From assembly GCA_009392215.1 (NCBI GenBank), contig VFGZ01000038.1, positions 1 through 39,823 on the forward strand: a stretch of DNA of 39,823 nt, given 5' to 3'. Position 1 is the stretch's first letter. Every line of letters begins with the position of its first letter. The position numbers and the translations under genes were made by a program. The stretch comes from SAR202 cluster bacterium (GTDB lineage: Bacteria; Chloroflexota; Dehalococcoidia; Lucifugimonadales; Lucifugimonadaceae). Under the pieces are notes generated by a model. That model did not search any database. It was not told the DNA's origin and was given only the letters and a program-made list of their open reading frames with translations. Of this stretch, positions 24,601 to 32,233 are shown in pieces.

Positions 24601-25251
24601 ATGATCACTCCGACCAACAGGAGAGATCAGCGTCAGAAGATCACCAATCTCTAAGTCCAAATCGTCTGCCATCGGCTGATTTATGATCGTCTCACCATCG
24701 CGCATCACTGCGAGATCAACCTTTGTACGCCCTTCCTCTTCAGTACCTATCAGTCCATCAAAACCCGCAATTGATTCCAGTTTCGGACCAACTACAACAG
24801 CGCTGGAAAGGGTCTTTTTGCTCTGCTCATTAACTACCGGCATCTGCTCACGTACCAATGGCATGATTCCGTCAATACGCTGATCCCCATCGAGCTCACT
24901 TCTAACACGGTCAACGACGGAATCGCCCAGATAGTTATCACCAAATCGTGAAGATACTGACGAGCTTAGACGTATATCCGTACCGCCTAATGAGTAGAGG
25001 GCTCCAAGACGTATCCCGCCATTGATCGAATCTCCTATAGCTAGAGCAGCCATTATTATCGTCGTGCTCAGCATTAGCCCTACTATGATTAGTGCGGTCT
25101 GGGCTTTACGGCGCGGGATATTTCTGAGTGCCAACTTAACCAGAATTCGATTACGTGACGCCAAGAAAATCGACACGAGGAATATCACTAGCATAAGACT
25201 GGAGAGCCAGATGGCCAGAACGTTCATTTCAACGCCAAACAGTTTTTCCAA
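21697..25251 (-). CDS. Large FtsX/MacB-type ABC transporter permease
   Basis: 1184 residues with two FtsX-like modules. The first has an early membrane segment, the segment ALIIVGLMLSTTIIMAALAI, a big extracytoplasmic domain (about residues 70-400) and the core around GIVVFFTIFGSFSIIVGLLL with TTEMGIARAIGTKR, then RSIIVAFAAGFVLTALTVT. A hydrophobic middle block of about five segments (roughly 590-760) links to the second module: its outside domain (about 800-1040), then FMGLGLLVGVAALGVIAF with RRQSIGMMRAIGYR and the end TMLPARQASGIKPSEALRYE. Such permeases pair with LolD/MacB-type ATPases for lipoprotein, peptide or drug handling. TTG 25251 is the longest start; ATG 25227 is equally possible. 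The ATPase gene lies just upstream. Confidence 0.92.
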   Translation of the reverse strand: MEKLFGVEMNVLAIWLSSLMLVIFLVSIFLASRNRILVKLALRNIPRRKAQTALIIVGLMLSTTIIMAALAIGDSINGGIRLGALYSLGGTDIRLSSSVSSRFGDNYLGDSVVDRVRSELDGDQRIDGIMPLVREQMPVVNEQSKKTLSSAVVVGPKLESIAGFDGLIGTEEEGRTKVDLAVMRDGETIINQPMADDLDLEIGDLLTLISPVGRSDHKVLDIVDAVGILGGTESTRASAMFPDESLQRLFGRDGYNMIEVSITGKEIVEFVTHDEKTSEDVTRKLKLAFVNSDASESLFENLKTPSIKDALEKKLVEQESAARGSDTDDPLSDLIKGLDQDSPSDEFKIAAMDGGTQATIFEVAEASGDADLTKSVFESLGALVEIKVDPIKNRSLQFAEMISSGIVVFFTIFGSFSIIVGLLLIFLVFVMLAASRTTEMGIARAIGTKRRHLVQMFTYEGLVYSLGASIVGTGLGILASMLLIQIMIRAFAESDDVTFFYSVTLRSIIVAFAAGFVLTALTVTISAYRVSKLNIVVAIRGLSEELVSDEVPSTLQRAKMVLKWIFGPFTFALDTWVMWRRGYGVALRVVTFFVLLLIVPWISILIIKVFKFFQPWLASGWPLLPVGLILAISGLDPEKGVENFAYDSAALLALGVTLSIVSTGLIVRRILAYRGFREEFQKRVSMSLIGLIMFVFYSLPFDALENLTGELNGGPEMFILSGVSLVAASVWVVMHNADVLVWIVNKIIGRWGSLRPVVKMAIAYPMSARLRTGLTLAMFSLVIFTMMIFAILINLGNVISDDPDKASGGFDIRGVIKPELPIDDPYAIIEQSGNDLSVSDFEVITSQARLRVEVRQAEADSSFKGARVRASDEDWLRKNQFEFTHWDPAYGQTFEEIWQSVANDPSLAVVSAGIIREEDGWGPPRGDNVFQITGIEPDKKGEISGVDITLRPPVGQATSDRLVTRKVVGVLDEFADYFENNQGSSNDIYMHYSVLEEISEKTIPFTDYKFRITDPSRADELTRLLETAFIDHGMTAKSTSESIEQEQAQTNAFNQLFQGFMGLGLLVGVAALGVIAFRAVVERRQSIGMMRAIGYRARMVQMQFLMESGVVAILGSLIGIGLGTLIAWNIFKNISQESAGVTFSIPILNVAAIVLVAVVFSLLNTMLPARQASGIKPSEALRYE

Positions 25252-25281
25252 CTAATTTTTCCTCAAGTCTTTTTCGTGCGC

Positions 25282-25992
25282 CTATGAGCTTTCGACCATA
25301 TCGCCATTGCCATCGTCAACTATCACACCATCGCTCATTCGTACAATTCGATCGGCCATCCCTCCGACCTCATCAGAATGGGTCACAAGGACAAAAGTCT
25401 GTTCCTGTTCTTTGTTCAAACGCGTGAGTAATTCCATAATTTCACCAGCGTTGGTTGAATCAAGATTGCCAGTAGGCTCGTCCGCCCAAACAATCGCAGG
25501 ATCGTTAGCGAGAGCGCGTGCTATAGCAACTCTCTGCTGCTGCCCACCCGAAAGTTCAGCAGGCAGGTGATCAATTCGATCTGCCAACCCAACCAAATTG
25601 AGCTTTTCAGTTGCTCTATCCCGTGCATTTTTTTGAGAGTTACCAGCGAGTATAAGCGGCAACTCGACATTTTCTTGAACAGTAAGAACGGGTAAAAGAT
25701 TGTATGCCTGGAACACAAAGCCCATGGATTTAGCACGGTACTCGCTTAAGGCATCGTCAGACATAGTTCGCAATAACCTACCTGCGATGCTCACATCACC
25801 GGAATCTATCGAATCCAGTCCGGACAAACAGTTAAGCAATGTAGTTTTACCACACCCGCTAGGTCCCATCACAGCAACCATCTCTCCTGACTGTACAGCA
25901 AAAGAAACATCCCTTAGAGCTTGTACTGCTACATCACGAGATCGATAGGTTTTAACGACTTCGTGCGCGTGAATAATCGGCTCGGATCTCAT
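25282..25992 (-). CDS. LolD/MacB-type ABC transporter ATPase
   Basis: 236 residues. Walker A is [12 protein letters not shown], followed by [22 protein letters not shown] (typical of LolD/FtsE-like ATPases), signature [16 protein letters not shown], Walker [14 protein letters not shown] and switch VTHSDEV. It powers the 1184-residue permease encoded 30 bases downstream; the pair lacks a separate periplasmic adaptor, as is common for mono-membrane bacteria. Start ATG at 25992 with GGTGG six bases upstream. Confidence 0.95.
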   Translation of the reverse strand: MRSEPIIHAHEVVKTYRSRDVAVQALRDVSFAVQSGEMVAVMGPSGCGKTTLLNCLSGLDSIDSGDVSIAGRLLRTMSDDALSEYRAKSMGFVFQAYNLLPVLTVQENVELPLILAGNSQKNARDRATEKLNLVGLADRIDHLPAELSGGQQQRVAIARALANDPAIVWADEPTGNLDSTNAGEIMELLTRLNKEQEQTFVLVTHSDEVGGMADRIVRMSDGVIVDDGNGDMVESS

Positions 25993-26100
25993 TAATGCCC
26001 ACCATTTGAATTATGCGATGAAAAAATACAATATGCCGAGTGCTATATTATAATCATTTTATTGAAAATGCGTTATATATATCACAGCCCTATTAGCACA

Positions 26101-26147
26101 ACAGGCAGGTAAATATGAATCATCGTCGAAACAAAATGATTGCCTGT
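26101..26147. repeat. Nested inverted repeat in a divergent spacer
   Basis: ACAGGC (26101-26106) pairs with GCCTGT (26142-26147), and inside, AATCAT pairs with ATGATT around a 12-base loop, with an 11-base bulge on the left arm. It lies between the divergent ABC ATPase and phosphatase genes, 45 bases from the latter. No known riboswitch or regulator site is recognised. Confidence 0.3.
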
Positions 26148-26192
26148 CCCATTAATCATATGCTACCAATGTATGGATAGTATGGAGGCGTA

Positions 26193-26780
26193 ATGACTCG
26201 ACTGATAATGATACGACATGGTGAGACTAGCTGGAACGTGGAAAACCGTAAGCAGGGCAGAAATGACCAACCGCTTAATTCCAAAGGTGAAATCCAGGCA
26301 AAACTTGTTGCTGACTATGCCAAATCGAAATACCAAATTGAACGTGTATGGACATCTCCGCTGAAACGATGTTCGGATACAGCTGAACTGTTCAACCTAC
26401 CCGTATCGATTTCGGACTTACTGATAGAAATCGATTACGGTGAATGGGAAGGGATGCTTCAATCTGAAATAGACAGTAAATATCCAGCGCAGGACCAACG
26501 TAATTCAACATGGAGAGAAGCTCCCGGCGGAGAGAAAAAATCAAATTTGCCCATTCGTGGTCGTAAGTGGATAGAAGAATCTATGATCAACGACCAGCAA
26601 GGAGACGTTGTGCTAGTCGGTCATGGAGGATCGATGAAAGGTCTTCTAGTCGCGTTATTAGAATTGCCGGACTATGCAATGGACAGTTTCCAAATAGATA
26701 ATTGCTCAGTGACAACTGTGGAAATACGCGAAGGCGTAAATGTGCTCACAGTTCTCAACTACACTGCGCACCTAATTTGA
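26193..26780 (+). CDS. Histidine phosphatase (phosphoglycerate mutase-like)
   Basis: 195 residues. The RHGET motif with catalytic H9 (MIRHGETSWN), LTSPL-like WTSPLKRCSDTAE, acidic donor in EIDYGEWEGM and the second histidine H144 in LVGHGGSMKGLL form the complete clan active site. Members include cofactor-dependent mutases, general phosphatases and CobC (alpha-ribazole phosphatase). It faces the cobalamin-uptake operon tail to tail, with 15 bases between stops, so a CobC role in B12 salvage is an attractive but unproven guess. Start ATG at 26193 has GGAGG four bases upstream, among the best ribosome binding sites in the window. Confidence 0.9.
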   Translation: MTRLIMIRHGETSWNVENRKQGRNDQPLNSKGEIQAKLVADYAKSKYQIERVWTSPLKRCSDTAELFNLPVSISDLLIEIDYGEWEGMLQSEIDSKYPAQDQRNSTWREAPGGEKKSNLPIRGRKWIEESMINDQQGDVVLVGHGGSMKGLLVALLELPDYAMDSFQIDNCSVTTVEIREGVNVLTVLNYTAHLI

Positions 26781-26795
26781 CCAACAACCACAGTA

Positions 26796-28100
26796 TTATT
26801 CCAATGCATGACGGGCCAACTCAAACAACAGAGATGCCTCCGATATCGATCCAGCACGCTCTACCATCGATCGTCGTAATTCGAGAGCCTTGCCCCCCGT
26901 GTAGTCGCTGACTTTTCCATCTGGTGATTCGATAACAAACAGGCTCGAACCTTCAGCTGCCGCATGAATATTCAGCAAATTATTCATGCCAACGGCCATA
27001 GGACAAAGTACAACATGATCTGCCCTGTTGATCAATTCAATATGCTCCGAATGCTGACTTTCGCTTATAGGAGAAAATGATGGTGCACTCACATACTTAA
27101 CGCCCAAACGTTCAGCCGCCTCACGGTCCGAATCTCCAGTACCCAGCACACCAGCAGTAACCGCGTAGCCGGCAACTTTCAACTGGTGCATCAGTTGTCG
27201 TCCACTTCCAGCGCCACAAACCATATGTACCGTTCTACCGAAACCAACCGATTTTTTAGATCCAGACTTCTCGCTACCGAGAACCAGTACATGCGGCATA
27301 CCGGTAACTGGATCCGGCTCTACAAGCCCTTCAATGTTGAAAGCTGCACGAAGATTTTCTGGTGTTAAAACTTCCCACGGTGTGCCCTTCGCCGTAAGTT
27401 CACCGTTTTGCATCAACAATATCCGATCACAGAATCTGGCAGCTAGTGAAAGATCATGAAGGATAACAATCGCACCTGAATTTCTTTTTGCAACTTCATC
27501 ATTAATCAGATCCATCGCCAAGATCTGGAATTCCAGATCAAGTGAAGCTGTAGGTTCGTCCATAAGCAGAATCTGAGGCTGTTGCGCTAATACTCTGGCC
27601 ATTACAACCCTTTGGCGTTCACCGCCGGAAAGCGTGTCAAGCCTTCGATCTGCAAAACTCTCTGTGCCAGTACGTCTCATCGCAGAAAAGGCGATCTCCC
27701 GATCTTCCACTCCCTCGAGTTGAAGCCGTCCGAGATGCGGATAACGACCCATTAGCACTGCTTCAAACGCTGTGAATGGGTGACTCTGAACTTGCTGAGG
27801 CATATAAGAGATAATTCGAGCACGGTCTCTGTGCCCCAAATCAGATCCATCAACTCCTTGAACCCTGATAGTCCCCACGTCAGGTTTAAGCAGTCCTGCG
27901 ATTGAACGAATCAGCGTGGTCTTCCCGCTTCCGTTAGCACCCACTACACCAAGTGTTTCACCACGTGTCAACGAAAAAGAAATCGAATCGATTATCTTTG
28001 TACCCGTAATTGAAACCGTTAAATCTTTAACTCTCAACAACTCAAAATTATTGGAACCAACTTGTGGGGAGGATGGGCTCTCTAATGTTATTGATTTCAT
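26796..28100 (-). CDS. btuD: Cobalamin/iron-complex-type ABC ATPase with an extra C-terminal domain
   Basis: 434 residues. The first about 270 are a standard BtuD/FepC-type ATPase: Walker A GANGSGKTTLIRS, SYMPQQVQSHPFTAFEAVLMGRY cut short by the usual Q-loop, signature LSGGERQRVVMARVLA, Walker B ILLMDEPTASLD and switch ILHDLSLA. From about residue 287 a second domain follows (VHMVCGAGSGRQLMHQL, then GVLGTGDSD and VLCPMAVGMNNLLN), with a Rossmann-like alternation of strands and helices. BtuD alone is near 250-270 residues, so this fusion is unusual; I do not know its function. It is the third gene of the riboswitch-controlled unit, 19 bases after the binding protein. The symbol rests on the B12 riboswitch, not on residues specific for cobalamin. 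Confidence 0.88.
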   Translation of the reverse strand: MKSITLESPSSPQVGSNNFELLRVKDLTVSITGTKIIDSISFSLTRGETLGVVGANGSGKTTLIRSIAGLLKPDVGTIRVQGVDGSDLGHRDRARIISYMPQQVQSHPFTAFEAVLMGRYPHLGRLQLEGVEDREIAFSAMRRTGTESFADRRLDTLSGGERQRVVMARVLAQQPQILLMDEPTASLDLEFQILAMDLINDEVAKRNSGAIVILHDLSLAARFCDRILLMQNGELTAKGTPWEVLTPENLRAAFNIEGLVEPDPVTGMPHVLVLGSEKSGSKKSVGFGRTVHMVCGAGSGRQLMHQLKVAGYAVTAGVLGTGDSDREAAERLGVKYVSAPSFSPISESQHSEHIELINRADHVVLCPMAVGMNNLLNIHAAAEGSSLFVIESPDGKVSDYTGGKALELRRSMVERAGSISEASLLFELARHALE

Positions 28101-28119
28101 CTAAGTGTCATTCAACGGT

Positions 28120-29325
28120 TTAAGGGGTGTAATGAGAAAAATCATTCGTATCCAAATCCTGAAAATCAGAGGGAAACAACAATGCAGCCATCTCCTCAAC
28201 TCCCCGGACATTCCAGTGAGATAACGTCGTGTGATATTTCGGCATAACGTAATAAATCCGGTCATTCATTAATGCCGGAACTTCAAACAAAGCAGCACTC
28301 GATTTCAATTCCTTTATAAATGCGTGTGCACCATCTATTGGCTGCGGTACGACGATAACATCTGGGTTTATGGCGGCGATTCCTTCAATTGTGACCTGCT
28401 GGTGACCCTCAATACCTGAATCTGCAGCGGCATTGATTCCTCCAGCCTGTTCAATAATCCCACCTTCTGTAGAGTCAGATCCTGCTGCGAATATTGATGT
28501 GAATTTTGAAATAGAAAGAACCCTCGGAAGATCATCACCATTCAAAATGTCACCAACAGCCTTCATGCGATCTTCTATCTCATCGGCCAACAACACTGCC
28601 TCCTTTTCAGCTCCGACCATATATCCAATTAACAAGATATTTGGGACGTTGCCGAGGGCTGAATTTTCAAGTGACGCACGTGCTACCGGAATACCAGCGT
28701 CCTTGAGCAATGCGACGTTATCGGCATCAGTGAACCTAGAAGCAATCACAATTTCAGGCTCAAGTGCAACTACTTCTTCAGGGTCAAACCCAATCATGTT
28801 ATGTGACTTAGCAAGGTCAGCGATATTCGACTGCTCGGGATCTGTGAAAAAACTATACACAGCGCTGATTTTGGAAAAGTCCATCAAGGCAGCTAAAATC
28901 TCAGTATGTCCCAGTGATAGTGAATGCACCTTAATGGGTGGTTTTTCCAATGTCACAAGTCCTTCTGAAGTTTCGATATCCCTCGGCCAGCCAAAATTAG
29001 TTGTATCGACTATCCCCGGGACATCCTTGAAGCGATTAACATCGAAGCCTAAATCTGCTGGACCAGGATCCGCTGTAGGTGTACTGGCACGCTCATCAGA
29101 GACTGATGATGACGTGGAGGGAACCACAGTAGCCGTACTAGTTGGCATATATGTCGGTGTAGGTTGAGGTTGAATCACTTCCTCTACCGGTATTGGAGTC
29201 ACCGTAGAAATTTTAAGAGATGTTTTTTCAGGATTCGAGTTAGATCCATCGCAAGCGATAAATGTGAGTAATACGAGCCCTATGAAAAATCCGACAACAT
29301 TAGATGATTTGATACCTACTAACAT
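28120..29325 (-). CDS. btuF: Cobalamin/iron-complex-type substrate-binding lipoprotein
   Basis: 401 residues. The N-terminus FFIGLVLLTFIAC is a lipoprotein signal with C25 as likely lipidation site, though Phe at -3 is not ideal. A Pro/Thr/Ser-rich linker to about residue 90 follows. The mature domain is BtuF/FhuD-like (PF01497): KVHSLSLGHTEILAALM, DPEEVVALEPEIVIAS, GGINAAADSG and EGIAAINPDVIVVPQP. It captures the corrinoid or siderophore-like ligand outside the cell and hands it to the permease encoded just upstream. ATG start at 29325, 24 bases after the permease. Confidence 0.92.
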   Translation of the reverse strand: MLVGIKSSNVVGFFIGLVLLTFIACDGSNSNPEKTSLKISTVTPIPVEEVIQPQPTPTYMPTSTATVVPSTSSSVSDERASTPTADPGPADLGFDVNRFKDVPGIVDTTNFGWPRDIETSEGLVTLEKPPIKVHSLSLGHTEILAALMDFSKISAVYSFFTDPEQSNIADLAKSHNMIGFDPEEVVALEPEIVIASRFTDADNVALLKDAGIPVARASLENSALGNVPNILLIGYMVGAEKEAVLLADEIEDRMKAVGDILNGDDLPRVLSISKFTSIFAAGSDSTEGGIIEQAGGINAAADSGIEGHQQVTIEGIAAINPDVIVVPQPIDGAHAFIKELKSSAALFEVPALMNDRIYYVMPKYHTTLSHWNVRGVEEMAALLFPSDFQDLDTNDFSHYTP

Positions 29326-29349
29326 TTTTATTCCATTCTTAAAAACGAA

Positions 29350-30393
29350 CTAAAGCATTGAAACTCGTGAACGGTTCTTCACAAGCAAATAAACAAAAAA
29401 CGGTGCGCCAAACATTGCCGTGACGATACCAACACGCAACTCAGCGGGAGATAAAATAATTCTTGCTGCAGTATCAGCAACCAGCAAAAACAAACCTCCA
29501 GCAAGAGCACTTAAAGGCAAAAGAACACGATGGTCAGCCCCCACGATGAGACGCATAACATGAGGAACAACAAGTCCGACAAACGCGATAATCCCGGAAA
29601 ACGCGACTGCTGCACCAGTGATTAGCGAAGCCAAAATCATCAGAACGCTGCGTATCAATCCTAAGCGAACGCCAAGAGACCTCGCCTCATCTTCACTGAC
29701 CAGTAGTAAATTCAAATCACGTGCTGCAAAAACAGTGATTACGACACCAACCAAAATTATCGGCGAAACAATCTGCACTGACTCCCAACGTGCCATGTCC
29801 ACACCTCCAGCAATCCAGAAAATGATTTGACGTTGAACAGTAAGATCATCGGTCAGGATGATAATCGCCGTGGTTATGGCGCTCAAAAATGAACTTACCG
29901 CTATTCCGCCAAGCAACAAAGTAGCCATCGAAAACCTACCGCCAACATTGGCTATAACAAAAACCACGGTCATTGCTATCATCGAACCAATAAATGCACC
30001 TAAAGGTAAGAAAAAACCTGAAACTGTATTGAGCCCCAAAGCTATGACGACTACAGCACCTGCAGCACCGCCACTGGACACTCCTATAATTCCAGGGTCT
30101 GCCATAGAATTACGAAATAACGCCTGCATCACACCGCCGGAAATACCTAGTCCGGCACCGACCATGAACGCGAGAAGTATCCTCGGCAGGCGAATGCTTT
30201 GAATGATGGCCCGTTCAGTCGGATCTGCAGTCGAATCGCCAAGACCAACCAAGTCCAACATGATTGAAGCAGTGTTGGAAAACGGTACATTAAATGGCCC
30301 CACAGAAACCGCAATCAAGGCAACGATAAATGTAGAGAGGCCCAGCAACGCGGCGCCTGTGAACAGACGCTGCGTCACTGAGGGACCGGTCAT
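29350..30393 (-). CDS. btuC: FecCD/BtuC-family permease
   Basis: 347 residues from ATG 30393, with about ten membrane segments. Family marks are LPRILLAFMVGAGLGISGGVMQALFRN, LADPGIIGVSSGGAAGA-like ADPGIIGVSSGGAAG, LLLGGIAVSSFLSA, LGVRLGLIR and IAFVGLVVPHVMRLIVGADHR, all typical of type II importers for B12, heme or siderophores. The frame is open up to 30468 but that part lies in the terminator hairpin, so it is not coding in expressed mRNA. A GTG at 30429, six bases behind the GGGGG of the hairpin, is an alternative start 12 codons earlier. It is the first gene of the btuC-btuF-btuD-like unit. Confidence 0.92.
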   Translation of the reverse strand: MTGPSVTQRLFTGAALLGLSTFIVALIAVSVGPFNVPFSNTASIMLDLVGLGDSTADPTERAIIQSIRLPRILLAFMVGAGLGISGGVMQALFRNSMADPGIIGVSSGGAAGAVVVIALGLNTVSGFFLPLGAFIGSMIAMTVVFVIANVGGRFSMATLLLGGIAVSSFLSAITTAIIILTDDLTVQRQIIFWIAGGVDMARWESVQIVSPIILVGVVITVFAARDLNLLLVSEDEARSLGVRLGLIRSVLMILASLITGAAVAFSGIIAFVGLVVPHVMRLIVGADHRVLLPLSALAGGLFLLVADTAARIILSPAELRVGIVTAMFGAPFFVYLLVKNRSRVSML

Positions 30394-30429
30394 CTTATAA
30401 CGTACAGTTTTCAATTCGTCTTCAGCCAC

Positions 30430-30459
30430 AAAAAACCCCCGACTGCCGAGCCAGGGGTT
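30430..30459 (-). terminator. Intrinsic terminator forming the riboswitch expression platform
   Basis: On the minus strand AACCCC and GGGGTT pair around a loop of about 13 bases, followed by TTTTTT. It lies 70 to 100 bases downstream of the B12 aptamer and directly before the permease start. Premature termination upon B12 binding is the likely mode of control. Confidence 0.82.
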
Positions 30460-30529
30460 AACACACAACTACAACATATAAAACTGTTGCTGTGCGGCTG
30501 CACCCTAAGCGGGGAGAAGTCACATATAT

Positions 30530-30735
30530 GTTCCCCGGCAGGTCTCCTGGCTTGAGGGATACCGAATCGAGTTTGATTTCGACCCATCGACTGAATCACG
30601 CCTTCCCATCAACATTGTTGACAGTGGCTTAATGTGAATCAACTTCCCAGTTACAGTGGCGCTACCGCGGCGGATTTTCACCGCCTTCCCTTTTGTTCTC
30701 AACGTTTCATCAACGTTTTGAAAACCGAGGAACTA
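30530..30735 (-). promoter_or_regulatory. Cobalamin (B12) riboswitch
   Basis: Read leftwards, the conserved B12-element blocks occur in order: GGTGAAAATCCGCC and GCGGTAGCGCCACTG (30650-30695), the second AAGCCACTG (near 30630), TGGGAAGG (near 30601) and the closing AAGCCAGGAGACCTGCC (30537-30553). These are the hallmark sequences of the adenosylcobalamin aptamer. It precedes the btuC-btuF-btuD-like unit, and the terminator at 30430-30459 provides the switch. Exact 5' end is uncertain by a few bases. Confidence 0.95.
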
Positions 30736-30757
30736 CACACATCCATGTATTCAGTTG

Positions 30758-30786
30758 AGCCTATTATCGACTCACTGATGTGTCAA
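30758..30786 (-). promoter_or_regulatory. Candidate promoter of the B12-uptake operon
   Basis: A perfect TTGACA (30781-30786, minus strand) is followed after 17 bases by TAGGCT (30758-30763), a weak -10 box. Transcription would start near 30751, right before the riboswitch. The perfect -35 and location are supportive; the -10 is poor. Confidence 0.4.
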
Positions 30787-30993
30787 CATTAAACAAGGGG
30801 ATACTTTACTGATGCTAGGTGATGAAAACAAAATCATAACCGAATGATCTTTACCATCAATGAGAAACTAATTGGCTACTGAATTTCAGCAAGACTTGTC
30901 CACTTAAGTTAAAATTACAGTTTAGGGCAATTATTCCATCAAAATGACACGTCGTCATATAGATTGATCCTGGTTACTCGGAGCCGATAACGC

Positions 30994-31248
30994 ATGAGTC
31001 CATCTTCATCAGGAAAGAAAAAAACGGCTGCTGCCACGGCTGGCGAAACCCCCAACGCAGGTGTGTCCGACGAAAGTTGCGTTCACCACTGGGTGATCGA
31101 ACCACCGAATGGTGCCGTCAGTCAAGGTCACTGCAAAGCTTGCGGTGAGAGTAAGGAATTTCGTAATTCATTCGAATATTCGTCTTGGTACGGCAACAAA
31201 TCGCCTGAGCAAAAAAATGCTGCCGGTGGCGATGAAAATAAAGGCTAA
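30994..31248 (+). CDS. Small zinc-ribbon-like protein
   Basis: 84 residues. A Ser/Lys/Ala-rich tail of about 25 residues precedes a compact motif: C29 with H31-H32 (SCVHHWVIEPPNG), then C47 and C50 (GHCKACGESKEFRNS). Four to five Cys/His ligands at this spacing suggest a single zinc site. The WVIEPPNGAVSQGHCKACG block recalls short conserved proteins of Chloroflexota, but no function is known to me. ATG start at 30994. It is divergent from the riboswitch operon and convergent with cofE. Confidence 0.75.
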   Translation: MSPSSSGKKKTAAATAGETPNAGVSDESCVHHWVIEPPNGAVSQGHCKACGESKEFRNSFEYSSWYGNKSPEQKNAAGGDENKG

Positions 31249-31269
31249 AAGCCATCAGGTTGAGATCAA

Positions 31270-32046
31270 TTAACGGAACAGATCTCGATTGGATGGTCGC
31301 AACAGGCGGGTTGTAGAGTATTTACCCGACCTCCACTCAACACCTCGGACGAGCGCAACCGGCACTCTCCCTGCTTCACCCATTACAAGTTGAGCCATCG
31401 ATGCCACCTCATCTGCTAAAGACACAACACTGGCAGTCATCTCGCGATTGAAATCATCCTTTGTACCGCGGAGATCATTTAATGGGTCAAAACCTGCAAT
31501 CCCGATTGCGACATTAATAGAACCCTCACGCCAAGGTCTATTAAACGTATCAGAAATCACAACACCGACTTTTCGACCTGTAACGCGTAACAGATCACGC
31601 CTGATAATCTCAGCTGATCGATCTGAATCTACTGGCAAAATAGTAACGACTTGATCTCCTTTTATATTCGACTGGTCTACACCAGCATTGGCACAGATAA
31701 ACCCATGATGAGTCTCTACTATTAGGACACCTTGCACAGCTCTGACCACACGCTTGGATTGATCCATAATCACTTGAACCAGTCGCGGGTCTTTTCCAAC
31801 AGTTTCAGCCAATCGATATGCTGCATCAGTTGGAGCCTGAGTCGAGAGTTTAACCATTGCATTCTCTGACTTTGAGACAATCTTTTGAGCAACAACAATC
31901 AAATCTCCATCACATGGATCAGTGTTGTTTGCCAAACACTGATCCGCTATCAACTGCCCAATATTGGTACCAGATACGATCTCTGGTAAACCAAAGACTG
32001 GGATAGCCCTGACTCCGTCAGACATTTTCATTTGAAAGTCATTCAT
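31270..32046 (-). CDS. cofE: Coenzyme F420-0:L-glutamate ligase
   Basis: 258 residues of the CofE/FbiB-N family, which adds glutamate(s) to F420-0 using GTP. Markers: VVAQKIVSKSENAMV near the N-terminus, GRKVGVVISDTFNRPWREG, AIGIAGFDPLNDLRGTKDD, the metal-binding DEVASMAQLVMGEA and the closing VALVRG. The presence of cofE shows that the organism makes the deazaflavin F420, as reported for SAR202-type Chloroflexota and Actinobacteria. Start ATG at 32046 with GAGG five bases upstream. It stands alone; cofC, cofD, cofGH are not in the window. Confidence 0.94.
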   Translation of the reverse strand: MNDFQMKMSDGVRAIPVFGLPEIVSGTNIGQLIADQCLANNTDPCDGDLIVVAQKIVSKSENAMVKLSTQAPTDAAYRLAETVGKDPRLVQVIMDQSKRVVRAVQGVLIVETHHGFICANAGVDQSNIKGDQVVTILPVDSDRSAEIIRRDLLRVTGRKVGVVISDTFNRPWREGSINVAIGIAGFDPLNDLRGTKDDFNREMTASVVSLADEVASMAQLVMGEAGRVPVALVRGVEWRSGKYSTTRLLRPSNRDLFR

Positions 32047-32175
32047 AAAACCTCATGACATTGAACTTCTGTCATTAGGGATCGGTCTAAGTCTTTTCAG
32101 ATTACCATCCATGAAAATCTGAGTCATTTATGAAATCACCGTTAGTCTCAGAGAGCTTATTTTCGCTTAAAAAAG

Positions 32176-32204
32176 AAAAGGGATCCGAATAACGGATCCC
32201 TTTT
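32176..32204 (-). terminator. Intrinsic terminator after the LPGTG surface protein gene
   Basis: A perfect 12-base stem (AAAAGGGATCCG with complement) and 5-base loop, followed on the minus strand by a further T-rich run. It lies 30 bases beyond the stop codon of the surface protein gene. A/T flanks on both sides could also make it work on the plus strand. Confidence 0.92.
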
Positions 32205-32233
32205 CAGATTTACCTAAATTCGTTTCGCTGCGG

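Noticed and set aside
26800-28100. Naming the C-terminal domain of the ATPase as an adenosylcobinamide hydrolase (CbiZ)
   Set aside because: The motifs seen do not match what I know of CbiZ strongly enough, so only an unassigned domain is stated.
28433-29167. Plus-strand open frame of 244 codons antisense to the BtuF-like gene
   Set aside because: The minus-strand frame has lipobox and family motifs; the antisense frame is Ser/Thr-rich low-complexity as expected for a shadow.
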